Below are positions 37,071 through 50,000 of a stretch of 64,000 nucleotides of DNA, piece by piece (position 1 is the first letter of the stretch; every line of letters begins with the position of its first letter). Location: NCBI GenBank assembly GCA_907165065.1, contig OU015529.1:11600554-11664553 (forward strand), in the 5' to 3' direction. The translations under genes and the position numbers were made by a program. Below the pieces are notes generated by a model. It did not search any database. It was not told the origin of the DNA and saw only the letters and a program-made list of their open reading frames with translations. This DNA comes from Caprimulgus europaeus. Taxonomy: Eukaryota; Chordata; Aves; Caprimulgiformes; Caprimulgidae.

Positions 37071-40000
37071 ACAATATCGGTTGATGTTTATGCCATATGT
37101 TCTCGGTTTCTTCACGTATCGGCACCAAAATCCTGTTTCTGCACAGTGTAATGCCACAGGATCCTACTAGGCAGAGGGTCACAGTCTAATTAGGCAAACT
37201 GTGGAAAAAAATGCGGCGCGCTAATGAAGACCAAGAGGGACTGACTGTTAGAGAGTGAGCTCTAGCCCTGGAAGGAAACAAGCATTACACAGCTAAAGTT
37301 TTAACAATTTCCTAAAACACGCACTCAAATATATATTGTGTTTTAACCCCTGAGCAATTTGTCCATGTTCAGACTTGTCTCCCAAGGACAACTGAGGTTT
37401 TGAGGAAGGACGGTGTTGTTATTTGGGCTAAGGTTATTGTTGAAGTCAGCTATCTGCCCTCTCAGAAATGGTCAACAGAAAAGAAATTCACTGTCCAGTG
37501 CTAATCCTCTGCCCCAAATGCATATGAGCTCTGACCTGCGCCACGGGCTCTGCTTGGACTCTAAAGCAAGGGCGAGAGGCAACGCAAAACCCGCACATCC
37601 TCCGTCTGGTATTTGATGAGTTATCTCAGCCGGGCTCCGCCGGCTGATGATCCATCCCCATTAAACCAAAGCTTTTCAAGACCAAGTTTTGCACCTTCCT
37701 AGACCAAAATATTTTATCCTTTACATCTGGATGTCAAAATTATAGATCTTTCCCATATGTCACATTACTCAAAAATTAACAGAGACACAAAAATGCTATT
37801 TTCCTGTCCCTGCTTCTAACATACCACAGTGTATGTGTCAATTAAGAAATAAACGAGCTGTTCTCCCATATCCAAAGATCAAAATAAGCCAAATATTCCT
37901 ATTTTTGCCTAGGGTACATAAGCCTCTTGAGCCCATCAGACCACTCTCCTTACAGCTGTCTAACTGGCCACTCTATTAACCTCCTTGGACACAGCCAGAG
38001 CTTGTTAAACTTTCTTTTTGCAATTAACAGCATTAGTATGCAAATCTTTTGCCGTAGCACTCTAAAAGTGACGTGATCTTTCTATGGAAGATGCCATTAC
38101 CAAAAATTACTTTGCACTAAGGCAAACCACAAACTAAATTAGCCTGTGAATGCACACCTCTTATCTCTGAAAAAAAAGATAATCTTAATTCTGCAATAAC
38201 TTCACACAAAGTGGAGCCCAGAAGGGTCTCCATCCATGTTTTCTATTTTTCTTTCTTGCCTTCTTTCTTTCTTTCTGTGCCACGTCAGAGCGCTCACCCC
38301 ATCTCTCCAAAGGACAAAACTACTGTTCAAGTTTCTGGCTTTTCTCCAAATAAAAAAGCCCTATCTTTAAGAGATGGCAAAGACTGTGACTGAAAACAGA
38401 AAGGCGCCTAACAGGTGGTCCAAGGGTGTTCCTTCACACATGCAACTCCCATCAGGAAACAGCAGAAAATTCAGGGGAAGGAGAAGGAATTAGTAAAACC
38501 TATGGGGCTTTTCTACAGCCTGTGGCATCTGCCCCCGTCACAGATGCCCTCACGCTCTCCTCTGCATCTGCATTACATTAAACAAGATGAAGAAACACAA
38601 ACCAACTTCCACTCGAATCTGAACTCTCCATTTCATGTTACCCTCAGGACAATCATGTGAAACACATATGGCGAGTTCAGCCTGGGAACTGCGTTGGGAC
38701 CTTTCTGGCCAGGAGCAGAGCTAATCCTCACCACTGCCCGCATATGGCTTGAGACTGAACGCTGCAGGTTCCTCCCCGCCTGCAGCTGCCGGCCCAATCA
38801 CCGGCACGGGCAGCGCCGGCCAACTGGACTGTGTCAGCAGATGGACTTGCATTTTTTCCACCGAGCTGGAGCAGGCCAATGGTGAAGGAAAGCGAGGCGA
38901 GTAACACGGGTGATTTGATTTCAGAAAACGCTACCTAGCACGCAGGCTGTGCGCTCGCTGATCTCTCCAGAGAGGGAAAAGATTCACTCTCTCAGCTTTA
39001 TGGTTTTCCCTAACCTGCATTTTCATCTGTCATCAGATTCTCGTGTTTCGCTTCACACCCAGAGAAAGAACTTGCCCCAAAATGACAGCGTTACAGGCAA
39101 TCTGGCAAATCTCATCCCTGTGGCATGTCCTCGCCTCATCTATCTGCTGAGCTGAGGAAAAAATGACAAAAAAAGAAACCAGCAGCTAGTCTTTTCCCTG
39201 TGCCCCACCCCCTCTTCCCCCCAGGAAAGATCTGCCATTCAGAATAGACCAGTTAACATTTGCTATAATGCGCCTTTCCAGTCTTTTTGCCACCTTAATT
39301 AAAGGTGATGAAAAATAAATGTCACTTTGGAAAGTGAATCCACTTCAGAGGGAGACAGCGAAGCCTCTCAACTGGTTAAATTTCAGCTGGGAGCCTCTTC
39401 ATTGTTTTCAGATAGGAAGGATGTGCTAGTCTCAATACCCACCTTGTAGGCACATGCAAGGTCTCCCAGCCACCCTAAGGTAACATGATTCTTCCAGGGG
39501 CTGGTGAGACTAGAAAGGCTCACTGGCAGTCTTTGAGTATTAGTGGGCGTAAGGAAAAAAACATCAAACATTCAGACCACTTGTGTCACAAAAAAAAAAC
39601 CAAACCAAAGATGAAGTAATGCAGTTGAGAACGTATTTTAACTGAGCAGTTGGCACATGTGGCGAGAATCATTGAGTCAAAGGCAGTAATATATCTGATG
39701 AGGAGCTGTAACTACTGCAGTGCAGCTTTTCAGGAAATTTTGCTCTCTAACACTCTACTTGGGGATTGTTTAGGCGTCACTTTCAGATTCTGCCCCTATC
39801 TCTGGAGCTTCTGAATCATAGTATTGCTGTTACAAAAACCACCAGTACGTCATTTGGAAAACATCCTGCAAAGTCAGATGCATCAATGCAAGCCAGGCAG
39901 GGATGTGACGGATCAATTTGAATATTTAAACAGCAGAATTAAAAAAAACAAATGGGCAGATATCTCCAGATAGGAGAGCATCCTCACTCAGAGATTATTG

Positions 40001-43000
40001 AATAAACAACACATCCTGATGTCTGGATGGAATATGAGCCTGAAAATCTCCTGGCATAAACCACCATCTACAGTGTGGGGGCTGGTAGAAGCTTATCTCC
40101 ATATTCCACAAAAATTAGCTTTATAGTCATGCTTGCTTTCTATAATACCCTAAGAAATGAGACACTGGCAAACAGACAGAATTGTGGTTGGATTTGCTGT
40201 AAGAATTTCCATATTTCTATAACAATCAATCAGTCACCCCTCCTGAGCTCTCATCCTGCTCCATATAGTAATATTCAAACAAATTATTAAAAGAAAACCC
40301 AGCTACAATTCTTTTTGCAGTCAGCATTACAGCCTGGTTTGGCCAGGACAGCAAAGCAGCTTCCCTACTGGGACTGGAATCAGAAAACTTCATCTACAGC
40401 TTCTTTATGACAGACAGGAAAACTGAACATGTCTTACATGTCTATATCTCAACTAATAAACTGAAGACCAGAAATGCTCCACAGAACTGTGATTCCAAAA
40501 TTTTGGGTGCCTAAGACCACTAGAAAACCCATTTAAAGTTCATAAATACTTTTTAACGTGACATTAAGAAAGAGTGACAAACCTTACCATAGCCCTCTAG
40601 GATTATGGGTGCAACTGCTGTTATTTTTTTAGTTGCTCACGTGTCTCTAGAGGGTAAGGCTTCATGGACTGGCAGCACCAAATCTAACTGCTGATATAAA
40701 CTATCCAGACTACAGTGTAATTCTGCTGCCAGGGTCAGGGTCACTCCTGCTCCCTGGCATCAGATCTGCTGGGATAAGCTGTAAAACCTGGTACTGGGAG
40801 GCTCAAAGCATCCTCTGAGTGTCATGGGATGAGACATCTCTGTTACACTTAACATCAGACTCAATTGTTTAATATTCCTTTCTAGGCAAGAAAAGCTCTA
40901 TCAAGCCAAGATCACAAGCAAATATGAACCTCCAGATGCCCAGAAGGAAGTGTGCAGGATTTGATCATGTGTCCACCATCCACACTTGTTCTGTAGCTGG
41001 TTCAACTACTGCACTAATCAAATACTTTAACACAAGCATTTTAGCTCTGTTGAAAATATGATTTAGTAGAGAAAATAGTTAGATCTTAAACAGGACCAGT
41101 AAATCCCCAGTTGCCCATGTGCCCATGTGTGCAACATGGGCTGAAACTCTTCAGTGCAGAGAAACACAGGCAGAGGATGGTTACCTGCTTTAATGATGTT
41201 TTTTCTACTTTTCTGTCATTCCCACTAGGTTTTGTATTGTAGTCCACAGTGAATGCAGTGGTTCCTTATCACACAGGAAAACAATCTGGTGGATGGGACA
41301 GCAGCTGAAGGTAGTGTAAGCATTAAGCACAATTACAGAGAGATCTTGAGTAGTTTCTGTAGGTGCCTTGTTTTTGAATTACCAAACTGGATTACCTAAA
41401 ATCCTCCATCACAACAGATCAGTTTTGAAATCTCTCTCTCTCTCATCAGATTTAGTAAGCCTTTGGTTGGGCTCTGTGTCTGTAATACTTTCAGATGCTT
41501 TCAGCCCTGATACGTCTACTGAAGGCAAAGCCTCCATTCATCATTGGAGTTTGAAAGAGAATAATACATAGAATAAGCTCTGCTGCCCACTCCAGCATTA
41601 GCATATGGATAACTTAAAGAGGGCTACTTAGATGTCATTGATGAAAACTCAGTAATGAAGCATTTAGTTGGGTTTTGTCCCACTTGGACATACATCTGGA
41701 AAAGAAGGGCATGGTCAGCTAGGCTTTCACCAACACAGGATGGTGTTTACCACAAGACTTCTTGCCCTGCTCAGCTACTTTCACTTAATACAACACACAG
41801 ATTTTGTACAATTAAAAGTATTGCAGAGCTGCCATTAATTTGCAGCACAGGAAAGGTTCATTCATTTTCTCTTCTAGGAATGCATGTGGCTCACTACACG
41901 GGGCTACCACAGCCCAGCTTCTCAGTAGCTTTGTTGGGAGTGTACAGAGGTACAGAAAAAGCTCCTTCCCTGTCTTGTATGTCAGTCTTGGGGGGTGTGA
42001 TGGAGACAGCTAGTCCCAAGTGTCATCTGCCACTCTACATGTGAGTATCACACTCTGCTGTCCCTGTGCATGCCTGGCTGGATTAGCCAATGTCAACAAG
42101 ATAGTTACACCCTTCCCTACAAGGGCACATGCCGGGCGTCCAACCCCATACGCACCACGGGGGAGGGACTGGGGGGACAGGATGGACAAAGCACACGCTC
42201 GAGGCCTTGGGAAGCAACGCCAATCAATTTCTGCCTCTTGAAACAGGATCAGAGCCCCTGGGAACACAGCCAGCACCCTGCCCTGAGGCAGAGTCCGACA
42301 CACTGAGCAGACTTTGTCCTGAATACAAGTCTCCCAGTAGAAAGGTGTAAGACAGCCCAGCACTACAGTGCTGCCGGCCTTTTTGGTTCTTCATCTCTCA
42401 TTGTCTCTAGGGTTTGCACAGCTGACATGGTGAGTAAAGTGGCACTTGAGTAGCCAAAGGTGATGCTGAGGAGGAAACGCTCAACAACCTACCCAGTTTG
42501 GAGCATCTCCAGGTTCTGTATGATGTGGTGCATTTATCACCAGCACCACGAAGGCAGGAGAAAGTAGGGAACAAAGACAGATTGTATCAGGTACTTCCCC
42601 TGTCCATAGCATGCTGTGTTTGCTCTGGAGAAGGCTGCTGACCCGGAGCACGAGCGAGGATGTGCCAATAGCCCTCTTGGACTCCTGATCTCCAAGGAGG
42701 GAAGGAGGAAAAGCAACGCCAGGTCCATAAAGAGATCATGCAGTGGAGGGGATGGAAGTTATTAAGCTTAATATTAAGCTAAAGGCAGTCTTGATGCTGC
42801 TCTAAAGTGGTAAGTCTGGGGGCTGAGCAGAAAATGAAAATGTCATCAAGAAAAAAAGTGGCATGGTTACTTAGAATCTATGTTCTTCCATCTGATATGT
42901 ACACCTTAAGAAAAGAAAGACACTAAAGTATTTTCACATAAAGAAGCTGAATGCAAATGTGAAATTCTGCATGAAAATCTCAAGAATAAGCCTTAGATTT

Positions 43001-44024
43001 AAATATCAATACTAATACATAGGATGAGCTGTTTTAATAACATCTCCATTCTGCTTCTCCCCAGGAAAACATGCTGATACAGGCTGGGAAATCTGAGGAG
43101 CAGCTCATGTGATGCAGACTTCTGACATTCCCCCAGACGTGACTAAGCTTAAACAAGTGGCATTATCTGGTGCATTTGAAAGCAAGATGTGAACAACATG
43201 ATCGTGGGGCTTTTTTTGGTACCACACAAAATGTTCCTGTTCAGATGGGATTTGTGAAATGAAGAATATTATGAACAAGTTAAAATTTGCCTGTGGCTTT
43301 CATAGTCTTGCCAGCCTGAACGTAGAAGAGAGTGCTGAGAGTTAACAACATTAACATAAAGAACAGTGGTTCTGTGAAAATGCCTATAATTGAGCTGACA
43401 CCATATACCATGACAAAAATAACTATGATTCCTATCACAGAAAACACAACCCTATCTAGAAATAGAGCCTAAAGTGAGAACTCTTAGTCAGTTTTGCAAG
43501 TTTTACATCATTACAAATACACTGATATTTAAAGTCTGCTGCTTACAAATGTAGAATTAAATAGTGGATCACCACAAATACTATTTTCCAATCATGAAGC
43601 TGAACACATAAGCAAGCTTTGTAGTAACTGAAAAGTGAATAAAAGGAAAATGAAAATAAATGTATGACATAACAGCCCAGATGCTGTTACCCTGATGTGT
43701 GTGTGCAGCTCAGGAACACCAAGCTCAAAAGCACTGAAGCCCCTGTGCAAGAACACCCTAACACATAGTGCATAGCCCAGAGCTCCTGCGTGGCAGTTTC
43801 TCTTATCCTTAGTATATGATTAATTTTGTTCTACATTTGCAAGGACTTAAAAAAAAAATATTCTTGAGATTACAAATTAAGACTTCTGCTTTTGAATAAA
43901 GTGGAGCAAAAAGGTCACAATCCTGGATGAAAATGGACAGCCAAGTCTGAGCTCTGGGCATCAGAATAATTCCTTTAGCAACAACAAAGCAATGACATCA
44001 GCTGACTCCTTATTTTCAAGTCCT
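37071..44024 (-). other. RBM20 intron 1, middle part (or 5' flank)
   Basis: No coding exon, RNA gene or mobile element is recognised. A CpG-richer patch with a CCAAT sequence lies at about 38750-38830, and a perfect 16-base palindrome AGCTTAATATTAAGCT at 42765-42780. ORFs at 41655-42044 and 42010-42363 overlap on opposite strands and look like chance. Confidence 0.55.
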
Positions 44025-44111
44025 TTTGTTTGTTTGGGGGTTTTTTTGGTTGGTTAGGTGGTTGGTTGGTTTGGTTTGGTTTTTTGGTTTGGTGTTTTGG
44101 GGTTTTTTTGG
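44025..44111. repeat. G/T-only tract, (TTGG)/(TTTGG)-type low complexity
   Basis: Eighty-seven bases contain only G and T apart from one A at 44056. GG doublets are closely spaced, with one run of five G (44036-44040) and one of four (44099-44102). The minus strand is CCAAA-rich. It may be a degenerate microsatellite. Confidence 0.85.
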
Positions 44112-46093
44112 CATTTCACTGCATTTAGACCATAAAATCAGACAGAGCCCTCTCACTTTCTGGTTAAATTTATGCACAGAATAGAAGAACTTCAGGCTCA
44201 AAAGCCTTACCTGAAACTACAAACCTCTTGTAATGCAGTATCTCTTTTCATTAGTTACAAGTGGATTTTAAAAGATTTTCAAAACATGTATGGTGTGGAG
44301 TTCAACACAGCCTCTTCAAATACAAACTGCTGCATTTTTTACATCTGGAGAAACTTGTCATTTCTAATTTTTCCTACCCAGACTTTTGCATCTAGCTCAG
44401 CAACTAACTGAGATGCTCACTGGCTGATACTGCCACCCAATGGCTTTTTAGTCATTAACAGCTTAAAAAAATAATTTCAAAAAAATAATATATATATGTA
44501 TACACAAAGATATAATGTGGAACCAGTTCTGCTTCTGCTATGGGAACAGAAAGTGCCTGTGTAGGACACTTCCACTAAAGACCTTATGAAAAGTTACTAT
44601 ATAAAATACATGTTAAAAATACTAACTTGAGGAAGATGAAAATGGAGCAAGTTCTCAGAATTTCAGCTGAATAGTCTTACTATCATCTCCAGCAGTAAAC
44701 ATGGGTGAGCGATTCAGCTCGGGTGGACACCAGCTCCTGCCTCCAGTGCTCAGCCAGGCAGTTCTGAAGATGTTCCCCACTGCAGAAGAAGGGATGAACA
44801 GCTGCTTCTCCTTCCCCTTGCACCCCCGTCCCTCATCAGTAACAGAAGCTGCCTCTGGCCAATTTTTTTCCCAGACATTTAAGAACCAACCCAGATTTTC
44901 AGAGGGAGAAACTCAATGCTCAGTTTACACAGCAAGAAAACACTTATTCCCAGGTGCTGTGACAGGCGCTGGGTATCGGACAAGGGAAGTTGTGTGGATA
45001 GTAACCCCTGGAAACTGCAGGCAGCTGTAAGCCTGGCTACACTTCAGCCCTTCCTGACATACAGCAAACACCGACTGGCCCTTGAGAATTTTTAATTTCA
45101 GCAGCAGGAGAAGGCTCCAACAAGTTATCTTGTGATCTCTGAATAGGTAGCTATGTAGAGAAGCAAAAGGGTCTTCAAGAAGAGAAGCAAAAGGAATTAA
45201 AAGGCCAAGACTGAGAATAAATAGAAAACTCTGGCTCCATTCCTGCAGTCAGGTCCACACAAGATTTCTTTGCCCACGGGTGGAAGGGACCCCGTGGTGG
45301 CGAAAGCACTACAAAGCTTCCTGCGATGCAGGAGCCGGAGGGTGGCTATCACCAACCTGGCGCACGTCTTGAGTTTGCCTCTGCGTAACAGGGGGGTTTC
45401 CCTTCTTGTTTCCCTCTCCAGTGCCAAGTGGTCCTAAAAATGTCTCTCCACCTCAGGCTGTGACAGCCTGACCGCGTTTGTCGGCACTGTTTTCTGTACG
45501 GCTGCGCTACGGCCCTCGCCAGGACAATCTCAGACGAACACCAGCCTGGAACTGCTCCTGACTCGCAGTGGAACACCAACGCCCATCAGCAACACGGGAC
45601 AAAACCCAGTGAGTTATGGTGAAACCTGCAGGGAGCAGGACTCCAACAAGAAAAACAAGTGACTGTGTTTGTCTCTGAAAGGCCACAAAGGGTTGCGTGC
45701 AGCAGAAATATGATTCTGCATTATCAGACATGCTACAAAGTCCCAGTGATTTTACTTTAATGTAATAATTTAATTCATAAAGTACTGTCCAGTAACCAAT
45801 TCTTTCTGTCATTTTGTTGTTAACAAACAAATCTGATCCTGCTTTGTTTTCTCACTCTATATAGTTATGATGACAAACATTTTCATGTGCATTTGCTGTG
45901 TCAGAAGCAGTAGTAAAATAATTCTCTTCAACACACCTGCAAATTATTTTCCACATGCAAATTATAAGGGGTAAAAAAAAATTTCCATTTTGGAAAAAAA
46001 ATAGTAAGTACTTTTTTGTGTACTCACAGTAGCTAAAGATATCCACAAGGCAAACACTGAGATAACAGGGGGAGCTACAACTGGTCTTACTGC
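44112..46093 (-). other. RBM20 intron 1 segment
   Basis: No gene is seen. A GC-richer part at 45230-45560 gives overlapping ORFs on the minus strand without family resemblance. The 14-mer AGAGAAGCAAAAGG occurs twice, at 45157 and 45181. Confidence 0.5.
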
Positions 46094-46117
46094 TGTGTGT
46101 GTGTGTGTGTGTGTGTG
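46094..46117. repeat. (TG)12 microsatellite
   Basis: Twelve uninterrupted TG units; CA repeat in the RBM20 transcript sense. Confidence 0.92.
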
Positions 46118-46257
46118 CATCCTTCTCCCAAACTGGTACTCGGTGAGTGAAGGTGGAACAACCACTAGATGGGGATGTCTGGCTTCAGAATGTAACAAAC
46201 CCAAACGGAGTCTGTCACCCTCTGCGATAAAGCTTTTAAAATGTACTAAAAGAGGAC

Positions 46258-46327
46258 AAAAGAGGGGAAAAGAGGGGAAAAGAAGAGGAAAAAAAAGAGG
46301 AAAAAAGAGGGAAAAAAGAGAAAAAAG
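46258..46327. repeat. Pure purine tract (GGGGAAAA/GAGGAAAA-type)
   Basis: Seventy bases with only A and G on the plus strand, made of AAAAGAGG-like units. In the RBM20 sense this is an unbroken pyrimidine tract with several UCUU words. The Phe/Ser-rich ORFs over it are artefacts. Confidence 0.92.
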
Positions 46328-46539
46328 CCCATGCACTTGCATTCTCCTTGTCTTTCTCTAGACTGAGGGACAGACCAATGAACTGATTCATATTGTGCAA
46401 GGGACAGATAAACAGTACCAGGTCAATGTGCATATTTCTAAACTGACCTGAAAATAATTTCAACGAACATCCAGTCAAGACCAAACTGCTGGTGCATCTC
46501 CCCTGACCTCCTAGCAGGTTCTCACACTTCCGACTATTT

Positions 46540-47040
46540 CTATTCTCTTTTGAGGCTTCAGCTGCTCTTGGTCCTCCTCTTGTCTGCTGGTCCTCTTTTC
46601 CACCCTGCTAACCTTATGGATCCTCTCCTCTCCCCTCCAGCATCTGGTGGTCAAATTCTGCTGCTTCTCTGTCCATGTCTTTTTCCTTCCAGCTTACAGC
46701 TAGAACTTCAACATGTATCTCCTGTCTCAATTAATGGGACACCCACCCCTTCATAACATTTGCATGGCCCTCACTCCTTCAACCCGTGACAGAGCTCCTG
46801 CACATATGTTCCCCCTCTTCAAATGGTTCTGTGAGTCTCAGGGCATGAAGGCTACGTTCTTAGTCCTCACCTTCAAAGTCCTCACAGCCCTGGCAATGCT
46901 CTTTTCCTTCCCACTTTATCAGCTCTGGGGGCCACTTGCTCACTTGTCCCTCTTCCTCCTCATGAGTGTAATGCCCTCTGCATTGAAATCTAAGGCCCTT
47001 TTCCCTCCTTCAAATCCCCTCTTCTGATATTTCCCTTCTC
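46540..47040 (+). mobile_element. Possible ancient LINE-derived fragment
   Basis: The C/T-rich stretch contains TTAGTCCTCACCTTCAAAG followed by CCTCACAGCC and TATCAGCTCTGG. This word order reminds me of old CR1/L3-type LINE 3' regions found in amniote genomes. The resemblance is from memory and weak. The 104-codon ORF at 46713-47027 lies inside it. Confidence 0.22.
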
Positions 47041-50000
47041 CCCAGTGCCTAAAAGCAAGTGGCCAAATAAGTAGAGCAGTGGGGAACTACTCAGAGATAC
47101 TTAAAATATTTCACACATCACTTAAAAATTCCTAGAATATGTGAAGAGAAGGATGCACATCGCGGTCAGACTCCTCCTGTGTGCTCACCTTTACATAGCT
47201 TCTAATTGCAAGAGAATCTGATTACACCTTCCCATAGACGCAGACAACCACATGCAGGAACGATACGTATCTCAATGTAATTACTTTCTTCAAAAGAGCA
47301 CATAAGAAGTTCACAACAGCTTTTCTTATGCTTAAGAACAAACCCACAGAAGACACCTGGGGACACTGTTAGAAATGCAGACACAGTTGGGGGTATTTCA
47401 AATAAACTGTATCTTCCTTTTTTTCTAGCTAAAAACTATTTACTCACCTAAAAACTTCCTAACCGATATTTGTACGCACTAAAAAATACATCAGATCTTT
47501 TAAACTTTTAATTGATTGTTTTTCTTTGTCCCAAGGTAAAAGATTACAAACAAAACACTACTGTTAATTGCTTTGAAAGTAGTTGGGCATCTCCTTTTAA
47601 AACACTGTTGTGTAAGAATTAAAAATGGTAAAAAATTAAGAAAAATGGTTGTTAAAAAAAGTTTCCCTCTACTTAATGTACAAAATCCTGTATTTATTTC
47701 TAAAGCTGTGTTTCAGAGATGATATAAATTTGGTCAGGTTTTCAAACTCTGAGAAAACAAAAAAACCCAAATAGTTAATGTTCAACATATTTTGTCATGG
47801 CTTGCAACTTACTGGAAAGTTCAGGTAAACACAGAAAGCACTGCAGGCTGTATTGCTGGTCTACCATGCATCTCGGCCAAAGATAAAATATTTATTGATC
47901 TCAGCAGTACAGACCAAGCCTCCACTGGGAATTAGCTGTAACATATTTGAGATCTGAGAAGACGCTGTTAATGGGAGCCCCAGGACATTTACAATATAAG
48001 ATTTAGTCCAAAATTCGCACATCAACGTGTCAGACGACAGTGATAGAAGAATTTTTTTTCAATACAATTAAAAATATATTTACATAAAGAAAGGATTCAT
48101 GTTAATCTGCTTCTCAAACACATATTCAAAATAAACTGCAAGACAAGGCCACAATAGAAACTGATCAAGACCCAGTTGGGATGCCTTAAATTGCTCCCCT
48201 GGCTTGTTTTCAACTACAGGCACTGGCTGCAATTCTAAAGCTTGGTAAAAGTCCAGGCAGGCTCATTACAGACTTTCACACACTGGGCATCTGACTGTAA
48301 AGGGCCATTTCACCATTTGCAAGACACAGCGTTGCCCCACGCTCTGGTTCTGCTCAGCGCTCTGTGCAGCCAATTACGCTGTGGAATTCCCTCCCATCAG
48401 GCATGAAGGAAATAATTCAGCACATTATGCTTGAGCATACCAGTATTTGGGTGGGCACTTCAATTTATTAAATTAATAACTACATGTAAGCATCACAAAA
48501 CACTTTAACTACAGCTCCATGAAAGATCCTGCGCAGAGATTTCTTGAGGAGCTGTGGACAATACTCCCAAAAGGAAACTCGAGACCATCCTCGGAATTAC
48601 AACATCATCCACTACAGCAAGGAAGCATAAAACAGCTCATTAGCAGCCCTATCGAGTGACAGACCTAAAGCCAGCTCCAAAGTTGCCTACACCTGTCTGC
48701 CTATAGCGCCTGCCAAAAAGCCAAATTCCACTAGGGAAAGAATCCTTGTTCCTCTTCTACATCTGGATCTTGCAACCCCAATATGCTCCCGGGAACCGCA
48801 GGTCTCAGAGCAGCAGGGTGCACAGCTAAGGAGAAAAGATGAGCAGATGCTGTAACATCCCTCCCCAAAATGAATGAATTCCACACTAGTGTGTTTCAAA
48901 TGTGAAAACCCAAAATGCCATTAAAAATAACCATCAATGTTAAGAAGCACAAGTTTAAACAGCACTATTTCAAGTAGCCCAGCAAAAATTACACAGCGGC
49001 ATTCCTAGTACATCTTGTTCACTTATAAGGTGAAAATGCACAAGTCCTACTATTATATTATGAACTCATTTACAGTAGGCACCCTGAGATGTTCCTTTGA
49101 CAGACTAGGAGAAAACTGTATTAATAATATAATAGTTACGATATAGTTTCACACTGAACTCCAATACCACAGCGAAAAGCCTTAAGTATGATCAAGCTGA
49201 GCAGAACTCTTAAAAGCAAGACAGAAAATCTCCCCCACCATCCTTTGTGACAATCTGAATACTTCATTAATCTCCCAGGATAAACAGTAGGATTTTGTTT
49301 TTAACATGCTTTATACACAGGTCTCAGGAGTGATCTATCAATAAATTTAATAATGAATTAGGAGAAATTAAACTAAGAACTGATACACACACACACATAT
49401 CCATCAGAGGTTCAGTGACTGATTTTTCCCTGGACTATGAAGAGCACTCTCACACCATCCGACACTGTAGAAGATGGGAACAGCCTCAGATAGAAACCAA
49501 ACATTTTTATCCTTGTAGAAATCTTCTCTAATTGTAGCAAACTGACAGATTAATGATGATAAATAGATGATTACACAACATGGTAGCAATGGTAAGAGGA
49601 GAGAGGCAATTTTTTTCAGACAATTTAATAAGAAATTTCACCTCTCTGTAACGGTGTCTTGGAAATGTGAAAAAGGACTCCTCTCTAACACTGGCACTGT
49701 TTGCTTTCCTTCCTGATATAATTAGCATTATTACTATCAGAATTTATTGCACCTTTACAGTAAAAGACACCAAACTAGATGCAATAGAGCTGTAGTAGTA
49801 CACAGTTGTAGTAAGACCAGAAACACAGATGCTATACAGCAGAATATTAAACAGCAGACAATTAAAACTCCTCACTCTGCCAAAACACCGCAAGGCATCG
49901 CACTGAGTCATTTCCAAGCCTACATATAAGAATTTTTCAGAATAAATTACAATCTTGCAAGAAGCAGAAGGTAGAAGAACCCTTCCTGTTTCTTCCCTAA

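Noticed and set aside
46095..46484. ORFs with Ser/Phe-rich or Lys/Arg/Gly-rich low-complexity products
   Set aside because: They are translations of the purine tract and the TG microsatellite.
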